NCBI GenBank assembly: GCA_035571835.1
Contig: DATNBU010000010.1
Coordinates: forward strand, 60,800-124,799
Direction of reading: 5' to 3'
DNA from: Candidatus Limnocylindrales bacterium
GTDB taxonomy: Bacteria > Desulfobacterota > Binatia > UBA1149 > CAITLU01
DNA length: 64,000 nucleotides
Shown here: positions 52,065 through 61,640 of the stretch, one piece after another
Layout of the letters: every line of letters starts with the position of its first letter
Position numbering within the stretch: position 1 is the first letter of the stretch
The notes under the pieces: generated by a model
Databases searched by the model: none
Seen by the model: only the letters and a program-made list of their open reading frames with translations
What the model was told of the DNA's origin: nothing
Position numbers and translations under genes: made by a program

Positions 52065-54023
52065 ATGAACGCCGCCATGACCCGCGTCGCATTGCTGATG
52101 TTCGTCAGCGTGTTCTCTGTTGCCGAGCCCGCAGCGGCGGCGATCAGCGCGGTCTGGGCGAACGAAGGGGGCGACAAGGTCACGCAGGGTGAGCTGCGCG
52201 TCGGCGCGCCGAACGGGCGCCCGGTCCTCAGCCGCGCATGGGACGGCACGACGATCTCGATCTTCGGCGCGCGCAACGAAGTCGTAAGCTTCAATCTCGT
52301 GCTCGAGGCCGCCACGCAGGCGGCGACAGGCGTGCACGTCTCGTTCGACACGCTCACCGGGCCGGGCGGCGCGGTCATTCATTCCGCCGCGGTCAGCGGC
52401 AACGGCGTCTTCGAGTGGGTCGGCCGGCCGATCGAGCTCTTCTACGTCCGCTACCTGCAGATCAAGGGGCTTACCCGCAACGCGTACGAGAACTACTACG
52501 ACGAGCGTCACGTGCCCGAGCGCCTGCGCCGGCCGTGGACGGGCGCCGGCGTAGCGGCGCCCGGCTCGACGTGGCAAAGCCGTCCCGACCACGATGCGTT
52601 CTATCCGGATATTGCCGTGCCGATGGAGCTGGTTCCGACATTCGATATCGCCGCGGGACACAACCAGAGCGTGTGGGCCGACATCTACATTCCGAAGAGC
52701 GCGCTGCCCGGCGTGTATACCGGGCAGGTCACGGTGGAGGAGACCGGCGGCTCACGCACGATTCCGGTCGCGCTGACGGTCCTCGGCTTCTCGCTGCCCG
52801 ACGACCCGAGCGCGAAGACGATGCTCTACTACTCGGCCGGGAACGTGAACGAGCGCTATCTCGGCCAGACGTGGATCGAAGGCGCCGCCGAAGCGCGCGC
52901 GAAGCTCATCCAGGATCGGCATTTCCTCATCGCGCACCGTCACAAGATCTCGATGATCGGCGACTCCACCGGCATCGCCGGCGACGCGACCACCGAGGAC
53001 CGGCCCGGCTCGAGCTTCATCGCACGGCTGCAGGGGGGCTTCTTCAGCGCGGCCAATGGCTACGACGGCCCCGGCGCCAACGTCGGCAACGGCGTGTACT
53101 CCATCCAGACCTACGGGATCCCGCGTTCGTGGATGCACAGGCGAGACCTGTGGCAGCACGCCGACAACTGGGTCAGCTGGTTCGACGCCAATGCACCGGC
53201 AACCGACTACTTCCTCTATCTGATCGACGAGACCCGTCACTATCCGCGCGTCGAACGCTGGTCGCGATGGCTCAAGAGTGACCTCGGTCCCGGCCAGGCG
53301 CTTCCGTCGATGGCAACCATCCCGCTTCCGAAAGCTGTCGAGCGCGCGCCGAGTCTCGACGTCGTCGCGTCCGCGGCGGGCCTCGGAATCACCGAGCAGT
53401 GGGATGCTCCGGCCGCCGATTATTCGCACGACCCGACGCGGCGCTTCTTTCTCTACAACGGCAGCCGGCCTGCAGCCGGGACGTTCGTCACCGACGACGA
53501 CGGCGTAGCTCCGCGCGTCAACGCGTGGATCCAGTACAAGGAAGCCGCCAATCGCTGGTTCTACTGGGAGTCGACCTACTACAACGACTTCCAGGGCGAA
53601 TCCGGCAAGATGAACCTGTTCGAGAGCGCGCACACGTTCGGCGCCGCTTCCGGCAGCGATGCGGTGCAGGGCCAGACCGGGCGCAGCTATTCGAACGGTG
53701 ACGGCGTGCTGTTCTATCCGGGGACGGACACTCTGTTCCCCGCCGATTCGTACGGCGTCGACGGGCCGTTCGCGAGCCTGCGCATGAAGCAGTGGCGTCG
53801 CGGGCTCCAGGACTACGAGTATCTGACGCTTGCCGCGCAGGTCGATCCGGTCGCAGTCGCCAACATCGTCGTGTCGGCCATTCCAAAAGTGGTCTGGGAA
53901 GTCGGCGTCGATAATCCGAGGGATCCCACTTACGTACACTCGGACATCAGCTGGTCGACCGATCCCGACGACTGGGAGGCCGCACGCGCCGAGCTCGCCG
54001 GGATCATTTCGACGAGTCCCTAG
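52065..54023 (+). CDS. Secreted GH123-like (DUF4091) glycosidase candidate
   Basis: The predicted protein has 652 aa. ATG at 52065 (MNAAMTRVALLMFV), with an ATG at 52077 as an alternative. Signal peptide ends Ala-Ala-Ala-Ala (about 28). An N-terminal beta-sandwich (about 30-230) is followed by a TIM-barrel-like part with the characteristic acidic pair in YLIDETRHYP and a C-terminal LRMKQWRRGLQDYEYLTLA segment, matching the DUF4091/GH123-type layout. GH123 acts on beta-N-acetylgalactosaminides; the substrate here is unproven. Its TAG overlaps the convergent kinase stop in one CTAG. Confidence 0.78.
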   Translation: MNAAMTRVALLMFVSVFSVAEPAAAAISAVWANEGGDKVTQGELRVGAPNGRPVLSRAWDGTTISIFGARNEVVSFNLVLEAATQAATGVHVSFDTLTGPGGAVIHSAAVSGNGVFEWVGRPIELFYVRYLQIKGLTRNAYENYYDERHVPERLRRPWTGAGVAAPGSTWQSRPDHDAFYPDIAVPMELVPTFDIAAGHNQSVWADIYIPKSALPGVYTGQVTVEETGGSRTIPVALTVLGFSLPDDPSAKTMLYYSAGNVNERYLGQTWIEGAAEARAKLIQDRHFLIAHRHKISMIGDSTGIAGDATTEDRPGSSFIARLQGGFFSAANGYDGPGANVGNGVYSIQTYGIPRSWMHRRDLWQHADNWVSWFDANAPATDYFLYLIDETRHYPRVERWSRWLKSDLGPGQALPSMATIPLPKAVERAPSLDVVASAAGLGITEQWDAPAADYSHDPTRRFFLYNGSRPAAGTFVTDDDGVAPRVNAWIQYKEAANRWFYWESTYYNDFQGESGKMNLFESAHTFGAASGSDAVQGQTGRSYSNGDGVLFYPGTDTLFPADSYGVDGPFASLRMKQWRRGLQDYEYLTLAAQVDPVAVANIVVSAIPKVVWEVGVDNPRDPTYVHSDISWSTDPDDWEAARAELAGIISTSP

Positions 54024-55588
54024 AGACTGCTGCCGGGAAGCGCAGCTCGTGCGGTCTGCGCCGACGAGGGCATGTCGCCGGGTCGAGCCGTCATGCGCGG
54101 CAGTCGAACCACGAACTCGCTGCCCTTGCCCTTGCCCTCGCTGTGCGCCTCGACGCGCCCGCCGTGCATCTCGACGAGACGCTTGACGATCGTAAGGCCG
54201 ATGCCGAGGCCGGATTGCGACTTCGCGAGCGACCCGTCGACCTGGGTGAACAACTCGAAGACCTGCGCCAGCATCGGCGCCGGAATGCCGATGCCGTTAT
54301 CCTGCACGCGAATGACGGCCTCCTCCGCAGAAGCCTCCACGACGAGCCGCACGAGGCCGCCGCGCGGCGTATACCTGGCGGCGTTGTTGAGCAGGTTCGC
54401 GATCACCTGCGACATCCGCGTGAAGTCCGCGTCCAGCACGATCGTGTCGTCGGGCAGCTCTACGACCAGCCGGTGGCCGGCTTCCTCGATCAGCGGGCGG
54501 CTGGTCTCGAGCGCGCTTCGCACCACGTCCGACAGCTCGATCGGCTCGGTGCGAAGCTCGATCTTGCCGCGGCTGATGCGGCTGACGTCGAGCAGATCGT
54601 CGACCAGCCGCACCATCTGGGCGAGCTGGCGATCCATCATCGCGAGCACCAGCGAGCTCTTGTCGGAGTCTGCCGGAGCGAGCTTCAGCACTTCGATTCC
54701 GTTGCGGATCGGTGCGAGCGGATTGCGCAGCTCGTGTGCGAGCGTGGCAAGGAATTCGTCCTTGCGACGGTCGGCTTCGCGAAGAGCGTGTTCGAACTGC
54801 TTGCGGTCGGTGATGTCCTGGATGACGGTCAGCGCGCAGGGCTCGCCGCCCACATCGATGGTCTCCGCGGAAAGCAGGCCGGTGATCTCGCGGCCGTTGC
54901 GCATGCGGAACGTGTATTCGCGGTTGCGCAGGCGTCCCTCGGCTTCGACGGCTGCCAGCTCTTCTTCACGATCTCCCGGCTTTGCCCATACGCCGAGCTC
55001 CGTGGTGGTTTTCCCGATCGCTTCCGCGCGCGAGTAGCCGGTGATTTCGACGAACGTGTCGTTGACTTCGAGCAGCTTGCCGGTGACCAGCGACGAGATC
55101 GTCAGGCTGAGCGGACTCGCATTGAAGGCCTTCGAGAAACGCTGCTCGCTCTCGCGAAGTGCGATCTCGGCGCGCTTTCGCTCGGTGACGTCGAGTGTGG
55201 CCCCGGTCATCCGCACGGGGCGGCCGTCGACGCGCACCACTTTACCGGTGGTAAAGAGCCACAGGATTTTTCCATCCGCCCGCAGCGCGCGGTATTCGAT
55301 CTCGGTCGGCGCGTTCTCCTCGCGCAGTGCTCGTGCGATCGACGCGCGGACCGACTCGCGGTCGTCGGGATGAATACGTGCTTCGAATGCTTCGATGTTG
55401 AGCTCGGTCTGGCCGGGCTCGATTCCGTAAATGGTGTAGAGCGACTCGCTCCACGAAATATGGTTGGCGACGATGTCCCAGTCCCAGATGCCGATCTTTC
55501 CTGTCTGGGTGGCCAGGCGAAAGCGCTCGTCGTTGTCGCGCAGTGCCCGTTCAGCTGCAGCGGCCGGTTGCGCCTGCGGCTTGCTCAT
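54020..55588 (-). CDS. Soluble PAS-PAS histidine kinase
   Basis: The predicted protein has 522 aa. ATG at 55588. No membrane segments. Two PAS domains occupy about 20-145 (FRLATQTGKIGIWDWDIVAN) and 150-270 (FSKAFNASPLSLTISSL), the first with a PAC-like tail. HisKA has LAHELRNPLAPI (His about 291), and the ATPase domain has NLLNNAARYTPRGG, QDNGIGIPA and GLGIGLTIVKRL. PAS domains bind small ligands or cofactors such as flavin or heme; none can be assigned. Immediately upstream, on the same strand, lie a NarL regulator and a third kinase. Confidence 0.92.
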   Translation of the reverse strand: MSKPQAQPAAAAERALRDNDERFRLATQTGKIGIWDWDIVANHISWSESLYTIYGIEPGQTELNIEAFEARIHPDDRESVRASIARALREENAPTEIEYRALRADGKILWLFTTGKVVRVDGRPVRMTGATLDVTERKRAEIALRESEQRFSKAFNASPLSLTISSLVTGKLLEVNDTFVEITGYSRAEAIGKTTTELGVWAKPGDREEELAAVEAEGRLRNREYTFRMRNGREITGLLSAETIDVGGEPCALTVIQDITDRKQFEHALREADRRKDEFLATLAHELRNPLAPIRNGIEVLKLAPADSDKSSLVLAMMDRQLAQMVRLVDDLLDVSRISRGKIELRTEPIELSDVVRSALETSRPLIEEAGHRLVVELPDDTIVLDADFTRMSQVIANLLNNAARYTPRGGLVRLVVEASAEEAVIRVQDNGIGIPAPMLAQVFELFTQVDGSLAKSQSGLGIGLTIVKRLVEMHGGRVEAHSEGKGKGSEFVVRLPRMTARPGDMPSSAQTARAALPGSSL

Positions 55589-55654
55589 TCGGCAGAGGGT
55601 AACCAAATCCGCATGGGTAGGGAACTCATGGAATGCGGCGCGATCGGGTAGCGC

Positions 55655-56281
55655 TCAGCGACGCTCGTGGACGCCGATGATGCCGGTGCGGATCGCATAG
55701 ACCGTAAGCTCGACGCGATCTTGGATCCCGAGCTTCTGAAAGACGTTGTTCAGGTGGGTCTTGACCGTCTGCTCGCTGATGAACAGGCGCTTGGCCACCT
55801 CGGCATTGCGCAGGCCGAGCGCCACGTTGCGCACGATTTCCTTTTCGCGCGGCGACAGCGGGCTCAGCGACGGATCCCGCAGCTGGGACGCAAGCTCGCC
55901 CTGGACGTTCGGCGGCAGCCAGTAGTCCCCCGCCGAAACGCTTTTGATGGCGTCCATCAGCGTCTCGACCGCGAAGCGCTTGAGGACGACGGCGCGCGCA
56001 CCGAGCCGGATCGCCGCCAGCGCGTCGCCAACGAACTCGCTCGCGGTCACGACGATCACCGAGAGCTTCTGCGAGAGCGGCTCGATGTCGGTCAGCGAGC
56101 TGCGCTCGAGTTGAAGGTCGAGCAGCAGGATGTCGGCCGGAGTGCTGTCGACCAGAGCGGACAGTCCTTCGATGCTGCTCGCTTCGGCGGCGATGCTGAC
56201 GTCGGGCTCGTGCCGGAGAAGGGCCTTGAGGCCTTCGCGGAACATGGCGTGATCGTCGGCGAGGATGAGTCGGATCGGCAC
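55655..56281 (-). CDS. NarL/FixJ-type response regulator
   Basis: The predicted protein has 208 aa. GTG at 56281, 10 bp after the partner kinase stop. The receiver domain has Asp9/Asp10, the phospho-accepting Asp55 (LLLDLQL), Thr79 and Lys101. The C-terminal LuxR-type HTH (about 142-205) has LSPREKEIVRNVALG and EQTVKTHLNNVFQKLGI. It should be phosphorylated by the HisKA_3 kinase encoded just upstream and then bind DNA. A palindrome at 57649-57662 is a possible target site. Confidence 0.93.
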   Translation of the reverse strand: MPIRLILADDHAMFREGLKALLRHEPDVSIAAEASSIEGLSALVDSTPADILLLDLQLERSSLTDIEPLSQKLSVIVVTASEFVGDALAAIRLGARAVVLKRFAVETLMDAIKSVSAGDYWLPPNVQGELASQLRDPSLSPLSPREKEIVRNVALGLRNAEVAKRLFISEQTVKTHLNNVFQKLGIQDRVELTVYAIRTGIIGVHERR

Positions 56282-56291
56282 GGTGTCGGCC

Positions 56292-57401
56292 TCACGCCTG
56301 CGGAATCAGGATCTGCATGTGGGAGCCCGGCAGGTCGCTGCCGCCGAGCGCAATCTGGCCGCCGATCTCGCTGACGCGAGAAGCGATCGACCATGGAGGG
56401 GACTGGGTCGTGAGTCCTACGCCGTCGTCGTCGATCGAGATGCGAACGAACCCGCCGTCGGTCGACACGTCGATCCGCGCCGATGCAGCGGCCGCGTGGC
56501 GCCGGACATTGCTGAGGCCTTCGCGCGCGATCTGCAGGATGTGATCGATCAGGTCGATCGAGCCGTCGACGCGCACGTTCAGCGAGAAGCGCGTGCCGGG
56601 CGCCGCTGCGGCTGCCGCTGGTGAGGACGGAGGAATGCCCGCGAGGGTCGACATGTACGAGCGCAGCTCATCGTACTCGCGGTTGACGCTCGTCTGCAGC
56701 TCGGTCAGCTCCGCCAGTGCATCGGCGGAATCGTTGCGGCGCAGCAGCCGCCGGCAGCCCTCGATGCGAAGCGTGATGCCGGCCAATGCCTGCGCAAACC
56801 CGTCGTGAAGATCGCGTGCGATCAGATGGCGCTGCTGCGCCGCCTCTGCGATCCGCAGCGCCTGCTGCAGCTCGATGCGGTGCTGCCCGAGATATCCGAC
56901 CAGATATCCGACGATCGCAAGGTAGGCCGGCCGCATCACGTAGATGTTCATCCTGCCGGGCGCGGAGATCAGGATGATGCCGACATACACCGAAACGCTG
57001 ACGGCGGTGACGAGCACGGCCTGCCTGAGGCCGGAGCGGAAACCCGAGACGACCACAGCAAACGCGAAGAACGCCGAGAACGGACTGGTCGCTCCTTCAG
57101 TCATCAGCGCGATCGCACCGCCGAGCACTACGTCGGCGCAGACCGTCCAGGTCGCAAGGCGGCTCGGAGGAAACCACTCGCGCACTGCGGCGAGATAGAC
57201 GAACACGCTGTAGACGAGATGCGTTGCCATCACGATGAAGACACGCGCGTCGATCGTGAAGCGGCCCTTGGCGATCGGCATCCACGATGAGACGTAGGGC
57301 ACCGTCGGGTCGATGAAGACGGCGGCGAGCGCGATCACCGAAAGAATCACGCGGCAGCGCGCGATGCGGTCCTCGATCTGTGGAGGATTGGGTAGGCTCA
57401 T
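56292..57401 (-). CDS. NarX/LiaS-type membrane histidine kinase (HisKA_3)
   Basis: The predicted protein has 369 aa. ATG at 57401 after AGGAAAG. Four to six membrane segments lie in residues 18-170 (VILSVIALAAVFID, VMATHLVYSVFVYLAA, VVLGGAIALM, AVLVTAVSVSVYVGIILI) with short loops and no large periplasmic sensor. HisKA_3 has His199 in RHLIARDLHDGFAQALAG, and the ATPase part has REGLSNVRRHA, SIDDDGVGL. It pairs with the NarL regulator 10 bp downstream. An intramembrane-sensing kinase is plausible. Confidence 0.9.
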   Translation of the reverse strand: MSLPNPPQIEDRIARCRVILSVIALAAVFIDPTVPYVSSWMPIAKGRFTIDARVFIVMATHLVYSVFVYLAAVREWFPPSRLATWTVCADVVLGGAIALMTEGATSPFSAFFAFAVVVSGFRSGLRQAVLVTAVSVSVYVGIILISAPGRMNIYVMRPAYLAIVGYLVGYLGQHRIELQQALRIAEAAQQRHLIARDLHDGFAQALAGITLRIEGCRRLLRRNDSADALAELTELQTSVNREYDELRSYMSTLAGIPPSSPAAAAAAPGTRFSLNVRVDGSIDLIDHILQIAREGLSNVRRHAAAASARIDVSTDGGFVRISIDDDGVGLTTQSPPWSIASRVSEIGGQIALGGSDLPGSHMQILIPQA

Positions 57402-57702
57402 CAGACTTTCCTGTCGTGCTCCATTCTGCATGCCGCGCTGCGGCTGACGGACACTCGTATGCCGGAGAAGGTGGGCAGGACAACCCTTTACCGGACGGAT
57501 TCTGGCCTGGTCGGTCTGCGAAACACCAGTTTGATCGCGGAGATGGCCGCAGGGTGGAGACGAATCCATCCTCCGGTCGATTGGCGGACGGACAATTCGG
57601 GTCCAGTATTCCGCGGCCGACTCGCCGTGGTCACCAGCACCATCAGCCGATACGAACGTATCAGCGGCCAGTCGGGACCAGACAAAAGGGAAATACTTCA
57701 AG
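57402..57702. other. 301-bp divergent control region
   Basis: This is the gap between the divergent kinase (57401) and the small gene at 57703. Apart from the palindrome noted separately, I see no gene or terminator. Short open frames here have no ribosome site. Confidence 0.5.
57649..57662. promoter_or_regulatory. Palindrome GATACG-AA-CGTATC, candidate operator
   Basis: A perfect 6-bp inverted repeat with a 2-bp centre lies 40 bp before the ATG at 57703 and in the shared region with the divergent two-component genes. NarL-type regulators bind such short inverted heptamers, so the neighbouring regulator is the natural candidate. Confidence 0.45.
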
Positions 57703-58068
57703 ATGCAGATTGGCCAAGAAACTGCCCAACCCGTTCTCGACGAGCTGTACAGGGAGCCGGAGACCCGCCTGTTGCTCGCCGTCCTGCAGGACGCACTCGC
57801 AACGTTCCAGCGTGGGCTGAATAACGCGGGGCGCAAGGACCTCCAGAGGTTTCGCGAAGTCGATTACTGGTTCCGCAGCCGAAGCTACGACTCGCCGTTC
57901 TCGTTCGAGAGCATCTGCAACACGTTCCGGCTCGACTCCGGCAGCGTCCGCGACGTGCTGAACAGTCTCAAGCGCAGTGCGTTGATGGAAGGCCAGGCTA
58001 CGGCGAAAGAGGTCGTGCCTCGGGGTTCGCTTCGCACGCGCCGGTCGTGGGTGCACCGCGTCGGATAG
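57703..58068 (+). CDS. Small protein of unknown function paired with an AAA+ gene
   Basis: The predicted protein has 121 aa. ATG at 57703; AAGGGA lies about 13 bp upstream. It is all-helical in prediction, with LLLAVLQDALATFQRGL, FREVDYWFRSRS and SFESICNTFRLDSGSVRDVL, followed by a basic tail (RGSLRTRRSWVHRVG). Proteins with the DALxxxQ...SFESIC layout recur, from memory, in deltaproteobacteria without a named function; the later part could be HTH-like. It precedes the AAA+ ATPase gene by 79 bp. Confidence 0.75.
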   Translation: MQIGQETAQPVLDELYREPETRLLLAVLQDALATFQRGLNNAGRKDLQRFREVDYWFRSRSYDSPFSFESICNTFRLDSGSVRDVLNSLKRSALMEGQATAKEVVPRGSLRTRRSWVHRVG

Positions 58069-58147
58069 CCTTATCCAAGGGTAACCGTGGGGTCCGGCGC
58101 GGGAATCTCCCCCGGTGAGGTCCAGGCTAACGTGCTAAAGCCCGGGG

Positions 58148-59563
58148 ATGCCTTCTGCGATTCCGAGCTCAGTACACGACGAGTCGATCCCCGCCGCTGA
58201 GCACAACGACGAGACGGTGACGATCTGGGCGGACGACGATGGCAGCGATGCCTGCCGGTTCGCTGCCGTCGCGGCGGCGCAGCAAGGGTTCGAAACGCGC
58301 GCGGTCTCCGGATTCTCTCCCGAGAAGGCCTTCACTCTCGCGGAAGCCGGACTTTCGTACGATTTCACCGAAAAGCTGATCTGCCGCTTTCTCTACGTCC
58401 ACGGCGCGACCTGCGGGCGCATGATTGCCCGTGAGATCGGTCTTCCGTTTCGACTGATCGTGCCGATCCTCAGCCATCTCAAGAACGAGATGCTGCTGAT
58501 CTACCAGAAGACGCTGCCTGTCGGCGACTACGAATACGCTCTGTCGGATGCCGGCAGCGAGCGTGCGAAGCGCTTCATGAGCATCTGTACGTACGCGGGC
58601 ACCGCTCCCGTGCGGCTCGACGATTATGTCGCATCGGTAGCGGCCCAGAGTCTTGCGCTCGCGGACATCGGCATGAACGAGCTCGAAAAGGCTTTTGCCG
58701 ACGTGCTGCTCGAACCCGAGATGCTGCGGCGTCTCGGCCCCGCCGTGAATGCCGGACGCGGAATGTTTCTGTACGGCGCTCCGGGCAACGGCAAGACCAG
58801 CATTGCGGAAAGGGTGGTGCGTTGTTTCGGCAGCGACATCTGGATCCCGCGTACGATCATGGTCGAGGGCGTATGCATCCGGCTGTTCGATCCGGTTCTT
58901 CATGAAGAGATCAAGAGCCCGGATTCGACGCTGCTTGGAGAGACGCTCGAGGACGGACGCTGGGTTCGCATCCGACGGCCGACTGTCGTCGTCGGCGGTG
59001 AGCTCACGATGGACCAGCTCGAGCTGCGACACGACCCGGTCAGCAATGTGAGCGAAGCGCCGCTGCAGATGAAGAGCAACTGCGGCGTGCTTCTGATCGA
59101 CGACTTCGGACGGCAGTCGATGCCCGTGTCGCAGCTTCTCAACCGCTGGATCGTCCCGCTGGAGAAGCGTTACGATTTCCAGAAGCTGCCGACCGGCAAG
59201 AAGATCCAGGTGCCGTTCGACCAGCTTGTGATCTTCTCGACGAATCTGGCGCCGCGAGATCTCGTCGATGAAGCGTTTCTGCGCCGTCTTCCGTACAAGA
59301 TCGAGATCGTTGACCCCACGCCGGACCAGTTCCTCCGTATCCTGCTGGTCGTCGCCCCGACGCTCGGCGTTCACCCTTCCGAAGAGCAGGCGAGGCGTTT
59401 CATCGAGAACTATTTTCGTCCCGCGGGCAGGCCGATGCGGTGCTGCCAGCCGCGCGATCTCGTGCTGCAGATGCGCAGCTTCTGCCGCTTCCACCGCCGG
59501 CCGGTCGAGTTCAGCGACGAGGCGATGGAGTTTGCGATACAGAACTACTTCGCGGTGATGTAA
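58148..59563 (+). CDS. AAA+ ATPase with N-terminal winged-helix-like region
   Basis: The predicted protein has 471 aa. ATG at 58148. Residues 65-148 look like a winged helix (ATCGRMIAREIGLPFRLIVP, YEYALSDAGSERAKRFM). The ATPase has Walker A GAPGNGKT (210-217), Walker B LLIDDF (315-320), a sensor-1 Asn in IFSTNLAPRDL and an Arg finger candidate in FLRRLPYKI. A helical lid with a Cys pair follows. Members are scattered in deltaproteobacteria-like and planctomycete genomes, but I know no assigned role. Likely a regulator or remodelling factor. Confidence 0.85.
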   Translation: MPSAIPSSVHDESIPAAEHNDETVTIWADDDGSDACRFAAVAAAQQGFETRAVSGFSPEKAFTLAEAGLSYDFTEKLICRFLYVHGATCGRMIAREIGLPFRLIVPILSHLKNEMLLIYQKTLPVGDYEYALSDAGSERAKRFMSICTYAGTAPVRLDDYVASVAAQSLALADIGMNELEKAFADVLLEPEMLRRLGPAVNAGRGMFLYGAPGNGKTSIAERVVRCFGSDIWIPRTIMVEGVCIRLFDPVLHEEIKSPDSTLLGETLEDGRWVRIRRPTVVVGGELTMDQLELRHDPVSNVSEAPLQMKSNCGVLLIDDFGRQSMPVSQLLNRWIVPLEKRYDFQKLPTGKKIQVPFDQLVIFSTNLAPRDLVDEAFLRRLPYKIEIVDPTPDQFLRILLVVAPTLGVHPSEEQARRFIENYFRPAGRPMRCCQPRDLVLQMRSFCRFHRRPVEFSDEAMEFAIQNYFAVM

Positions 59564-59605
59564 GGCCGGGGATTCGTCGCCCCCGCTACGCATTCCTGCT
59601 AAGCA

Positions 59606-61120
59606 GTGTCGCCAGTGCCCGCCTTCGCCGAAAGCTCCTCCGACGCCGTGACGCAGCCTCGGGTCCGCGTTGCCATCCTCGGCGCGGGAATGTCCGGAAT
59701 CTGCATGGCGATCGAGCTCCGGCGCAAGGGGATCGACGATTTCATCATCCTCGAGAAGGCGGCGAGCGTCGGCGGTACCTGGCGCGAGAACACGTATCCG
59801 GGCGTCGCGTGCGACGTGCCTTCTCACGTCTATTCATTTTCGTTCGAGCTGAACCCCGACTGGACGCATTCGTACTCGAGCGGCCGCGAGATCTGGGAAT
59901 ACTGCGAGCGCACGGTCGACAAGTACGATCTGCGCTCGAAGATTCGCTTCGGCTGCAAGGTCACCGACCTCGTCCGCGACGAACGGCACTGGACCATACA
60001 TACCGAAGGCGGCGAGACGTGGCGCAGCGACGCCGTCGTCAGCGCGCTCGGCGGCCTTCATCTGCCGAACCGGGCGAATCTCGAAGGGATCGAGACATTC
60101 GCAGGCGCGCGTTTTCACACGGCAGAATGGGATCACAGCGTCGCGCTGAAGGGACGCCGCGTTGCGATCATCGGCACCGGAGCGAGCACCGCGCAGGTGC
60201 TTCCCGGCATCGCCGGCGAGGTTGCCGAGGTCACCGTCTTCCAGCGTTCGGCCGCGTGGGTGTTCCCGCGACTGGCGAGCGACATCGCACCGCAGCGTCG
60301 CGCAATGTTTCGACGCTTTCCATGGCTGATGCGGCTCTATCGCTGGTACCTGTGGGCATTCATGGACTTCGTCGGCACGCTGTCGCTGCGACGCAAGACC
60401 TGGTTTGCGTCCCGCCTGCGGCGGCAGGGGCTCCAGCATCTCGAGAATTCGGTCCAGGATCCCGCGCTTCGCGCGCGGCTGACGCCGGACTACGAGCCGG
60501 GCTGCAAGCGCCGCTGCATTTCGGACGACTATCTGACGACGTACAACCGCAGCAACGTCCACCTGGTGACCGATCCGATCGCGCGCGTCGAGCCCGGCGG
60601 CATCCGCGACGCGACCGGCAAGCTGCACGAAGTCGACATCATCGTCGAAGCGACCGGCTTTCGGCCGTTCGACATCAGCGACTACGTGAACATCGTCGGA
60701 AAGGCCGGAAGGCGTCTTCGCGACGTGTGGTCGGACAAGATCGAAACGCTGCGCACGATGATGGTGCCGGGCTTCCCGAACTTCTTCCTGCTCCTCGGCC
60801 CCAACAGCGCAACCGGCCACACGTCGGCGCTGATCATGATCGAATCGCAGGCTCGCTACGCAGCCAGCAGCCTCGAGTGGATGGAGCGCGAGGGCGTTGC
60901 CGAGATCGATCCCGATCCGCTGGTCGTCGCACGCTACAACGAGCGGCTTCAGCGCGACATGCAGCGCATGGTGTTCAGCGGCGGCTGCAACGCGTGGTAC
61001 ACCGATCGCAACGATCGCAATTACACGCTCTGGCCATACTCCGCGCTGCGCTTTCTCGCCGAGCAGCGCAGGCCCCGGCGCAGGGAATTCCTCGTCCGCA
61101 GCGCAGGCAGCACCCGCTGA
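59606..61120 (+). CDS. Baeyer-Villiger-type flavin monooxygenase
   Basis: The predicted protein has 504 aa. GTG at 59606. FAD-binding GAGMSG (26-31) and the ATG-like VGGTW are followed by the Baeyer-Villiger signature FxGxxxHTxxW at 165-175 (FAGARFHTAEW), with Asp in place of the usual final Pro. The NADPH-binding GTGAST is at 190-195. These soluble enzymes insert oxygen next to a ketone with NADPH and O2, giving esters or lactones. Substrate unknown. It is followed by a VOC-family gene 90 bp downstream, possibly the same catabolic unit. Confidence 0.93.
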   Translation: MSPVPAFAESSSDAVTQPRVRVAILGAGMSGICMAIELRRKGIDDFIILEKAASVGGTWRENTYPGVACDVPSHVYSFSFELNPDWTHSYSSGREIWEYCERTVDKYDLRSKIRFGCKVTDLVRDERHWTIHTEGGETWRSDAVVSALGGLHLPNRANLEGIETFAGARFHTAEWDHSVALKGRRVAIIGTGASTAQVLPGIAGEVAEVTVFQRSAAWVFPRLASDIAPQRRAMFRRFPWLMRLYRWYLWAFMDFVGTLSLRRKTWFASRLRRQGLQHLENSVQDPALRARLTPDYEPGCKRRCISDDYLTTYNRSNVHLVTDPIARVEPGGIRDATGKLHEVDIIVEATGFRPFDISDYVNIVGKAGRRLRDVWSDKIETLRTMMVPGFPNFFLLLGPNSATGHTSALIMIESQARYAASSLEWMEREGVAEIDPDPLVVARYNERLQRDMQRMVFSGGCNAWYTDRNDRNYTLWPYSALRFLAEQRRPRRREFLVRSAGSTR

Positions 61121-61210
61121 CGAAGACGGTTGATCCCGGCTTGCCGCCGGGACAAAAGGCCGCAGGTCCGGCAGTTTCTGCAGCGGAAAACAAAACGAAG
61201 GAGATACGCA

Positions 61211-61591
61211 ATGTTCAGCCACGTCATGGTCGGCTCCAACGACCTCGAAGCGTCCAGGAAGTTCTACGATGCCGTGCTCGGCACGCTCGGCCTCCCCGCC
61301 GGCATCACCGACGAAAAGGGCCGCATCTTCTACCTCTCGCCGACCGGCGTATTCGCCATCACGAAGCCGATCAACGAGGCGCCTGCTACGGCAGCCAACG
61401 GCGGCACGATCGGGTTCAATGTGTCTGATCCGGCGACCGTCGATGCGTGGCATGCGGCCGGCGTCGCCAACGGCGGCAAGACCTGTGAGGATCCTCCGGG
61501 CGTGCGCGAAGGCGGCATGGGCAAGATGTACCTTGCGTATCTGCGCGATCCGTCCGGCAACAAGCTCTGCGCGCTTCACCGGATCGGCTGA
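61211..61591 (+). CDS. VOC-family (glyoxalase-like) protein
   Basis: The predicted protein has 126 aa. ATG at 61211 after AAGGAGAT. The fold is the paired beta-alpha-beta-beta-beta VOC type: MFSHVMVGSNDLEASRKFYD (1-20), GTIGFNVSDPATVDAWH and a final YLAYLRDPSGNKLCALH. His4 and the metal-side His/Glu positions are only partly conserved, so metal binding is uncertain. Family members include glyoxalase I, extradiol dioxygenases and resistance proteins; the short single-module length fits a glutathione- or metal-dependent lyase. Confidence 0.88.
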   Translation: MFSHVMVGSNDLEASRKFYDAVLGTLGLPAGITDEKGRIFYLSPTGVFAITKPINEAPATAANGGTIGFNVSDPATVDAWHAAGVANGGKTCEDPPGVREGGMGKMYLAYLRDPSGNKLCALHRIG

Positions 61592-61640
61592 GTACGTTCG
61601 GCATTCCGGTCTGCTTCGAACGATGGGGTGACACACCGAC

